Of a stretch of 11,255 nt of DNA, positions 7,385-11,255 are shown piece by piece. Location: NCBI GenBank assembly GCA_023415915.1, contig JAEZIZ010000013.1, positions 1 through 11,255 of the forward strand, given 5' to 3'. Every line of letters begins with the position of its first letter. The first letter of the stretch is position 1. The stretch is from Bacillota bacterium (GTDB lineage: Bacteria > Bacillota > Clostridia > Christensenellales > SZUA-584). Below the pieces are notes generated by a model. That model did not search any database, had not been told where the DNA came from, and saw only the letters and a list, made by a program, of their open reading frames with translations. The position numbers and the translations under genes were made by a program.

Positions 7385-7414
7385 TTGACTTTTTGGGCTT
7401 TTCTTCAGTATATT
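7385..7414 (+). promoter_or_regulatory. Sigma-A-type promoter of the AraC-family gene
   Basis: TTGACT (7385-7390) and TATATT (7409-7414) are separated by 18 nt, close to the TTGACA/TATAAT consensus. Transcription would start near 7421, about 60 nt before the preferred start codon. Confidence 0.65.
7404..7412. promoter_or_regulatory. Second operator half-site overlapping the regulator's -10 box
   Basis: TTCAGTATA is the exact reverse complement of 7362-7370 and overlaps the -10 hexamer at 7409-7414. Occupancy would block the regulator's own promoter, so negative autoregulation is likely if this is the binding site. Confidence 0.4.
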
Positions 7415-7483
7415 TATTTTGAAGAAACGGGTTAACACATAGGCTGCCTTAAATAAACAATGGGCTTTGTAAGGAGTATTTCA

Positions 7484-8395
7484 TTGCACGAATCAGCCAA
7501 AAACAAGTCAAGCGTATCCCCTTTTGACGCCTCGGTACAACTGCATCTGGATTGGCTGAGCGCGGATATTACCGTGCATGATTTTGCTCCGGAAGGGGAG
7601 TATCTTGTCAGCATCTATCACTCCCATAAATTCATGGAGCTTTTGTTGATATATTCGGGGAAAGGCACTTTGTTTATAAGCGGCGAATCCCCCGTTTCTT
7701 TGGAAAGCGGTTCGCTCGTATTTATAAACAAGAACGTTTCCCACAAGCTGGAGTCGGACCCCGGGAATCCTCTGCGCACGTATATTATATCGTTCATGCT
7801 AACGTCCCGCGCTCCCGTCGAGAAAGTGCCGCACCAGTGGGTCGAAGACGAAATGCTGATAATAAGTAAAGTACTCGGCCGCGATTATCTATACGCCCGG
7901 GACGGGTGCGGCTGTATGCACGAGCTCGACCACATACTTCAGTCGTCCAACACGCGCAACCTCGGCGAATTTGTCAAAATCAAAAACAGCATGTCCAGCC
8001 TGATAATGAGCGCGTTCCAATCCTTTGCGTGTCTGCCCGCGCGTCCCGATTTTGAGGATATACTGCTCAACGCGCCTGCGATGAGCGCGCTTAAGGTGAT
8101 AAGATACATACGCGATCATTTCACCGAGAAGATCACTCTTGCGTCCGTTTCCGAAAAGCTTTTCTATTCGCCGCGGCAATGCCAGCGCGTCATTCAGGAC
8201 AGCTTAGGCGTCAGCTTTTCGGATTATCTTACAGACTTGAGGCTGTCATACGCAAAAGACCTTCTTTGCAGCACAAACCACTCGATTGAAGAAATCGCCG
8301 AACGTTCCGGTTTTAAAAACGGCAAGAGCTTTTCCCGCCTGTTTAGGCAGCGCGAGGGTATAACCCCCTACCGTTACCGCAAAGAGCATACTTAA
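7484..8395 (+). CDS. AraC-family transcriptional regulator with N-terminal cupin domain
   Basis: This cytoplasmic DNA-binding regulator has an N-terminal cupin-like ligand domain (about residues 40-105, with HSHKFMELLLIYSGKG) and a C-terminal AraC double helix-turn-helix (about 200-300). The first HTH includes ITLASVSEKLFYSPRQCQR. The second runs from SIEEIAERSGFKN to the signature SFSRLFRQREGITPYRYR. I prefer the TTG start at 7484 (303 residues) because AAGGAG (7471-7476) lies 7 nt upstream. An in-frame ATG at 7460 would give 311 residues but has no ribosome binding site and would place the SD inside the gene. It is divergent from the catabolic operon and upstream of the ABC importer, so it is the likely local regulator of both. 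The inducer is probably the imported compound or a product; this is inferred from context. Confidence 0.9.
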   Translation: MHESAKNKSSVSPFDASVQLHLDWLSADITVHDFAPEGEYLVSIYHSHKFMELLLIYSGKGTLFISGESPVSLESGSLVFINKNVSHKLESDPGNPLRTYIISFMLTSRAPVEKVPHQWVEDEMLIISKVLGRDYLYARDGCGCMHELDHILQSSNTRNLGEFVKIKNSMSSLIMSAFQSFACLPARPDFEDILLNAPAMSALKVIRYIRDHFTEKITLASVSEKLFYSPRQCQRVIQDSLGVSFSDYLTDLRLSYAKDLLCSTNHSIEEIAERSGFKNGKSFSRLFRQREGITPYRYRKEHT

Positions 8396-8403
8396 TACCT
8401 GCC

Positions 8404-8446
8404 CATGTTAAAAAACATACTGAAATAACACTTATTTTCATGTTAT
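8404..8446 (+). promoter_or_regulatory. Operator-like region upstream of the ABC importer operon
   Basis: CATGTTA occurs at 8404-8410 and again within CATGTTAT at 8439-8446. ATACTGAA lies between them at 8417-8424. The same two elements make up the inverted-repeat site in the divergent region at 7357-7376. TGAAATAA and TTATTTTCA also form an imperfect inverted repeat here. This suggests control of the importer by the same AraC protein. Confidence 0.4.
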
Positions 8447-8477
8447 CCCAAACAATACCTTCTAAATGCCGTTAAGC

Positions 8478-8492
8478 GGCTGAAAATCAGCC
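8478..8492 (+). other. Hairpin downstream of the AraC-family gene
   Basis: GGCTGA, a 3-nt loop and TCAGCC make a perfect 6-bp hairpin. It is preceded by a weaker GCCG/CGGC stem (8469-8480) that overlaps it. Only TT follows, so it is a weak intrinsic terminator at best. It may end or attenuate araC readthrough into the importer operon. Confidence 0.35.
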
Positions 8493-8510
8493 TTGAAGTG
8501 TTTAAAAAGC

Positions 8511-8538
8511 TTGTTTTATCGTGTTAATATGTTATTAT
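8511..8538 (+). promoter_or_regulatory. Possible promoter of the ABC importer operon
   Basis: TTGTTT (8511-8516) and TATTAT (8533-8538) are separated by 16 nt, inside a markedly AT-rich stretch about 50 nt before the binding-protein start codon. The -35 is imperfect and other -10-like sequences lie nearby (TAATAT at 8525-8530), so the exact promoter is uncertain. Confidence 0.35.
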
Positions 8539-8588
8539 GTTATCACTATAAACTTTAACGGCGGCATGCCGTCAATCGGAGGAAAATT

Positions 8589-9371
8589 ATGAAAAAATAC
8601 ATAGCGCTGATACTTATAGTTGTAATGGTGTTTAGCTTCACCGCCTGCGCGAAGCCCGCAAGCAAGTCCGACAAGGAATACGTTCAGGGCAAGGGCACGC
8701 TTATAATCGGTATTACCGATTACCCGCCCATGGATTATAAAGACGAAAGCGGCAACTGGATAGGCTTCGACGCCGATATGGCGAGGGCTTTTGCGGAAAC
8801 CCTGGGAGTCAAAGCGGAATTCATTGAGATAGATTGGGATAACAAGATACTCGAGCTTGACGCAAAATCCATAGACTGCGTATGGAACGGCATGACGCTC
8901 ACCGACGAAGTGCTTAAGGCGATGGAGTGCTCGAACGCCTACTGCGACAACGCTCAGGTCGTTGTTGTCCCGGCCTCCGAAGCGGACAAATACAAGGATG
9001 AGGAAAGCGTAAAAGGCCTTACGTTCGCGGTGGAATCCGGCTCCGCAGGTGAAAAGGTCGTTAAAGAGCAGGGTTACGAGTACGTCGCGGTACAGAACCA
9101 GGCCGCCGCCGTGATGGAAGTTGCCGCCGGCACGTCCGACGCCTGCGTAATAGACCTGCTGATGGCGGGAGCCGTAATAGGCGAAGGCACGAGCTATCCT
9201 GACCTTACTCACACCGTGGCGCTCAATTCCGAGAAATTCGGCGTAGGCTTCCGCAAGGGAAGCGATCTTGCCAAAGCGCTAAACGAGTTCTTTGCCAAGG
9301 CGTATGCGGACGGCTCAATGATGGAGTACGCCAAGACTTACGGCGTGCAGGAGTCTATACTCGCCCAGTAA
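8589..9371 (+). CDS. Family 3 (amino-acid-type) ABC transporter substrate-binding lipoprotein
   Basis: This 260-residue extracytoplasmic binding protein is anchored by a lipid. The signal peptide ends in the lipobox SFTAC with the modified Cys20. The mature part is a bilobed periplasmic-binding-protein fold of the type that captures polar amino acids. TLIIGITDYPPMDYKD opens lobe one. DCVWNGMTLTDEV is at 96-108, SGSAGEK (150-156) is in lobe two, and Asp184 and Asp189 (SDACVID) are near the usual alpha-amino-binding position. In family members the TxER motif supplies an Arg that binds the ligand carboxylate; here that position is Val108. The ligand may therefore not be a standard alpha-amino acid. 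GGAGG lies 6 nt before the ATG. It leads an operon with a permease and an ATPase, separated from them by two hairpins. Confidence 0.93.
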   Translation: MKKYIALILIVVMVFSFTACAKPASKSDKEYVQGKGTLIIGITDYPPMDYKDESGNWIGFDADMARAFAETLGVKAEFIEIDWDNKILELDAKSIDCVWNGMTLTDEVLKAMECSNAYCDNAQVVVVPASEADKYKDEESVKGLTFAVESGSAGEKVVKEQGYEYVAVQNQAAAVMEVAAGTSDACVIDLLMAGAVIGEGTSYPDLTHTVALNSEKFGVGFRKGSDLAKALNEFFAKAYADGSMMEYAKTYGVQESILAQ

Positions 9372-9394
9372 TCGCATTGTTTAGTATAACTTCC

Positions 9395-9428
9395 ATAAAG
9401 GCTGAGAGCGAATGCTTTCTGCCTTTAT
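9395..9428 (+). other. Long hairpin after the binding-protein gene
   Basis: ATAAAGGC (9395-9402) pairs with GCCTTTAT (9421-9428). After one T-T mismatch, GAGAGC pairs with GCTTTC (one G-T wobble) around a GAAT tetraloop. That is 14 pairs in 34 nt. No T-run follows. It lies 23 nt after the binding-protein stop, the usual place for hairpins that protect the abundant binding-protein mRNA from 3' decay or limit readthrough into the permease. Confidence 0.6.
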
Positions 9429-9437
9429 ACGGAGTCC

Positions 9438-9460
9438 CCGGCAAACGCGAGGCTTGCCGG
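9438..9460 (+). other. Second intergenic hairpin before the permease
   Basis: CCGGCAA and TTGCCGG form a perfect 7-bp stem with a 9-nt loop. It ends 27 nt before the GAGG ribosome binding site (9488-9491) of the permease. Together with the hairpin at 9395-9428 it fills most of the gap between the two genes. Confidence 0.55.
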
Positions 9461-9499
9461 TGCAAATACGGATCGAAAATGATATGTGAGGCTCTTTAA

Positions 9500-10156
9500 A
9501 TGTTTCAAACCGTACTGGCGTCGTTGAACGAAGGCTTTCTGGAAACGCTCAAGCTGTTCTCTCTGACATTGCTCGGCGCGCTGCCGCTTGGCCTTATAAT
9601 ATCCTTCGGCTCGATGTGCCGCTTTAGGCCGCTTAAATACGCTGTCAAAACCATCATATGGGTCGTACGCGGCACTCCGCTCATGCTTCAGCTGCTCGTT
9701 ATCTACTATGGGCCGGGCCTCATACTCGGCAACAGCTGGTGGGAAGGCACCTCCGGCCGCTTTATAGCCGCGCTGGTTGCCTTCATATTCAACTACGCCT
9801 GTTATTTTTCCGAGATCTACCGCGGCGGCATAGAGGGCGTACCCAGAGGGCAGACCGAAGCGGGGCTGGTTCTTGGCATGACAAAGAGCCAGATATTTTT
9901 CCGCGTCATACTGCTGCAGGTAGTAAAACGCATCGTACCGCCGATGGGCAATGAAATAATTACCCTTGTAAAGGACACTTCCCTTGCGCGGGTTATTTCG
10001 GTATACGAGATCATATGGAACGGCCAGACGTTTATTAAATCTTCCGGCATCATCTGGCCGCTGTTCTTCACAGGCGTCTACTATCTGGTATTCAGCGGAG
10101 TTCTTACGCTGCTGCTGGGGCGTCTGGAAAAGAAGCTCGGTTTTTTCAGGGTTTAG
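9500..10156 (+). CDS. Polar amino acid-type ABC transporter permease (HisM/GlnP family)
   Basis: This 218-residue inner-membrane channel subunit of a type I ABC importer probably acts as a homodimer, since only one permease gene is present. Hydrophobic segments lie near residues 15-37, 48-70, 86-104 and 185-207. RGTP (57-60) is characteristic of the HisM/GlnP group. The cytoplasmic EAA loop that docks on the ATPase is at about 116-147, with Glu120-Ala121 and Gly126. The length is normal and the frame is intact. GAGG lies 8 nt before the ATG. The ATPase gene follows 12 nt after the stop. Substrate specificity is set by the binding protein, not visible here. Confidence 0.94.
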   Translation: MFQTVLASLNEGFLETLKLFSLTLLGALPLGLIISFGSMCRFRPLKYAVKTIIWVVRGTPLMLQLLVIYYGPGLILGNSWWEGTSGRFIAALVAFIFNYACYFSEIYRGGIEGVPRGQTEAGLVLGMTKSQIFFRVILLQVVKRIVPPMGNEIITLVKDTSLARVISVYEIIWNGQTFIKSSGIIWPLFFTGVYYLVFSGVLTLLLGRLEKKLGFFRV

Positions 10157-10168
10157 GGAGTATTCAAA

Positions 10169-10954
10169 ATGTCTGTACTTGAAGTAGTAAACATACATAA
10201 ACGTTTCGGCGAAACCGAGGTGTTGAAGGGCGTAGGGTTCAGCCTTGACAAGGGCGAGGCCGTCGCTATAATAGGCTCCTCGGGCAGCGGCAAAACCACG
10301 CTGCTAAGGTGCATTAACTTTCTTGAAAAACCCGACGACGGGCAGATAATCGTCAACGGCGAGACGTTGTTTGACGCGTCTGATTCCTCGCTGCTTACCG
10401 AAAAGGAAATACGAAGAAACCGCCTGCATTTCGGGCTCGTGTTCCAATCATTCAACCTTTTTCCCCAGTATACCGCGCTTGGCAACGTAAAGCTTGCATG
10501 CGAGCTTCTGGCAAAAGAGCGCCCAGACTATAAGGAAAACCGTAAAGCGATATTAAGCGAGATAAGCGATAAAGCCGCCGAGCTTCTCGCGCAGATGGGG
10601 CTTACCGACAAGATGCATCTTTATCCTCACCAGCTCTCGGGCGGACAGCAGCAGCGGGTGGCAATAGCCCGCGCTCTTGCGCTTTCGCCCGACGTTCTCT
10701 GCTTTGACGAACCTACAAGCGCTCTCGACCCGGAGCTTACGGGCGAAGTGTTAAAGGTCATACGCACGCTTGCCGAGAAGAATACCACGATGGTCATAGT
10801 GACGCACGAGATGCAGTTTGCCCGCGATATAGCAAACTCTATAGTGTTTATGGACGACGGCGTCGTCGTGGAAACAGGCACGCCGGAAGAGGTGCTGGGC
10901 AATCCTAAACAGGAGCGCACCATACGCTTCCTTGAACGGTATTCAAAACAGTAA
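10169..10954 (+). CDS. Polar amino acid-type ABC transporter ATP-binding protein (GlnQ/HisP family)
   Basis: This 261-residue cytoplasmic ATPase energises the importer. It has all nucleotide-binding motifs: Walker A GSSGSGKT at 36-43, Q-loop Gln93, signature LSGGQ at 156-160, Walker B LCFDEP at 177-182 with catalytic Glu181, D-loop SALD at 184-187 and switch His213. It lacks a C-terminal regulatory extension. An insertion of about 20 residues between the Q-loop and the signature (ERPDYKENRK region) is somewhat longer than in GlnQ as I remember it. GGAG lies 8 nt before the ATG. It is the last gene of the operon and is followed after 29 nt by an intrinsic terminator. Confidence 0.95.
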   Translation: MSVLEVVNIHKRFGETEVLKGVGFSLDKGEAVAIIGSSGSGKTTLLRCINFLEKPDDGQIIVNGETLFDASDSSLLTEKEIRRNRLHFGLVFQSFNLFPQYTALGNVKLACELLAKERPDYKENRKAILSEISDKAAELLAQMGLTDKMHLYPHQLSGGQQQRVAIARALALSPDVLCFDEPTSALDPELTGEVLKVIRTLAEKNTTMVIVTHEMQFARDIANSIVFMDDGVVVETGTPEEVLGNPKQERTIRFLERYSKQ

Positions 10955-10983
10955 GGCAGCATTCTTATATAAGTAATCATCCG

Positions 10984-11006
10984 CCCCTTCAAGGGGTTTT
11001 TTCTTT
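10984..11006 (+). terminator. Intrinsic terminator of the ABC importer operon
   Basis: CCCCT (10984-10988), loop TCA and AGGGG (10992-10996) are followed directly by TTTTTT, C and TTT. This is a standard Rho-independent terminator 29 nt after the ATPase stop. A smaller CCCT/AGGG hairpin follows at 11009-11018. Confidence 0.85.
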
Positions 11007-11049
11007 ACCCCTATAAGGGATCTTGCCGGACATATCGCGGCATATTGTG

Positions 11050-11085
11050 CTAAGATTCTTCGTCCCTTCGGTCCTCTGAATGACA
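11050..11085. repeat. Dispersed extragenic repeat of gut-bacterial type
   Basis: On the minus strand this reads TGTCATTC, AGAGGACCGAAGGGACGAAG, then AATCTTAG. It resembles a degenerate palindromic element (TGTCATTCTGAG followed by GCGAAG and AATCTT) that I recall from intergenic regions of many gut Firmicutes assemblies. The short ATTC (11055-11058) and GAAT (11078-11081) ends can pair. Only one copy is in the window, so repeat status rests on memory. Confidence 0.45.
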
Positions 11086-11163
11086 CATGAGTTTTAGTCT
11101 ATAAAAGCCTGTTTTTTATTATCAGTTACTTTTGTCATTGCTATGAAAACAGAGGAGAAAAAA

Positions 11164-11255
11164 GTGTACAAAAAAGAAGGTTGTAAACACAACCCGTAAA
11201 GTAGTATGATCGCTAGGTCGTCAGAGAAACGGGAACCGACATTCCTAGCTCTTGT
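11164..11255 (+). mobile_element. Possible 5' end of a group II intron (domain I), cut by window edge
   Basis: The stretch begins GTGTAC, close to the GUGYG 5' end of bacterial group II introns. It continues with a 6-bp hairpin, GGTTGT (11179-11184) and ACAACC (11189-11194). Then GCTAG plus GTCG (11212-11220) pairs with CGAC (11237-11240) and CTAGC (11245-11249) across a 4-nt bulge. The enclosed loop contains ACGGGAAC, the same octamer that I recall inside the equivalent stem of the Lactococcus Ll.LtrB intron domain I. No reverse transcriptase or domain V is visible because the window ends. The fifth base (A instead of G) departs from consensus. An unrelated structured RNA is the alternative. 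Confidence 0.35.

Noticed and set aside
11143..11199. Short plus-strand ORF of 18 codons (ATG at 11143), or an 11-codon version from GTG at 11164 with AGGAG upstream
   Set aside because: The peptide is Lys-rich and featureless. The GTG coincides with the putative intron 5' end and the rest falls in the hairpin region, so coding is not convincing; a leader peptide cannot be excluded.
1..11255. CRISPR arrays, tRNA or rRNA genes, transposases, toxin-antitoxin pairs
   Set aside because: No regularly spaced repeats, no tRNA-like cloverleaf or rRNA motifs, and no matching protein motifs were seen in the gaps or frames.

Overview
The window looks like a chromosomal segment of an anaerobic Clostridia-type Bacillota, probably an uncultured gut lineage. 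The reasons are strong AGGAGG-type ribosome binding sites, tightly packed operons, a lipoprotein-type solute-binding ABC importer, and a Desulfovibrio-Mop-like molybdenum hydroxylase. A dispersed extragenic repeat of a kind I recall from gut Firmicutes assemblies is also present. GC content appears to be roughly 50-55%. No phylogenetic marker gene is present, so the taxonomic statement is an inference.

Left part (1-7232, all on the minus strand, read right to left): a catabolic-looking operon. In transcription order it encodes a VOC/glyoxalase-fold metalloprotein, the N-terminal and C-terminal halves of a split transketolase (1 nt apart), a zinc-dependent medium-chain alcohol dehydrogenase (GTG start), and a classical short-chain dehydrogenase. 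After a gap of about 260 nt comes a molybdopterin and [2Fe-2S] aldehyde oxidoreductase of the Mop family. Its C-terminus is cut by the left edge at, or within a few residues of, its natural end. The gap before mop is not empty. On the mop-sense strand it can fold into a three-way-junction RNA with a possible pseudoknot, followed by a hairpin that covers a purine-rich Shine-Dalgarno-like sequence and has a competing partner. This is the best candidate in the window for an undescribed or unassigned regulatory RNA; a molybdenum-cofactor sensor is the obvious hypothesis.

Centre (7233-8588): a divergent promoter region and a plus-strand AraC-family regulator. The octamer ATACTGAA occurs twice in the divergent region, once overlapping the regulator's own -10 box. 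It occurs a third time upstream of the next operon, suggesting one regulon that joins the catabolic operon, the regulator and the transporter.

Right part (8589-10954, plus strand): a polar-amino-acid-type ABC importer, with lipoprotein binding protein, then permease, then ATPase. The binding protein has Val where the family normally has the arginine that clamps an amino acid alpha-carboxylate, so the imported ligand may be atypical. Two strong hairpins separate the binding-protein gene from the permease gene. A clear intrinsic terminator closes the operon.

Right edge (11007-11255): no protein gene that I can support. It holds a dispersed repeat and, in the last 92 nt, a structured sequence that resembles the 5' end (domain I) of a group II intron running out of the window.

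Working model (inference): the importer brings in a compound that the two dehydrogenases, the split transketolase and the Mo-dependent aldehyde oxidoreductase break down under control of the AraC regulator. No kinase, isomerase or aldolase is present in the visible part, so the substrate and pathway cannot be named from the sequence.
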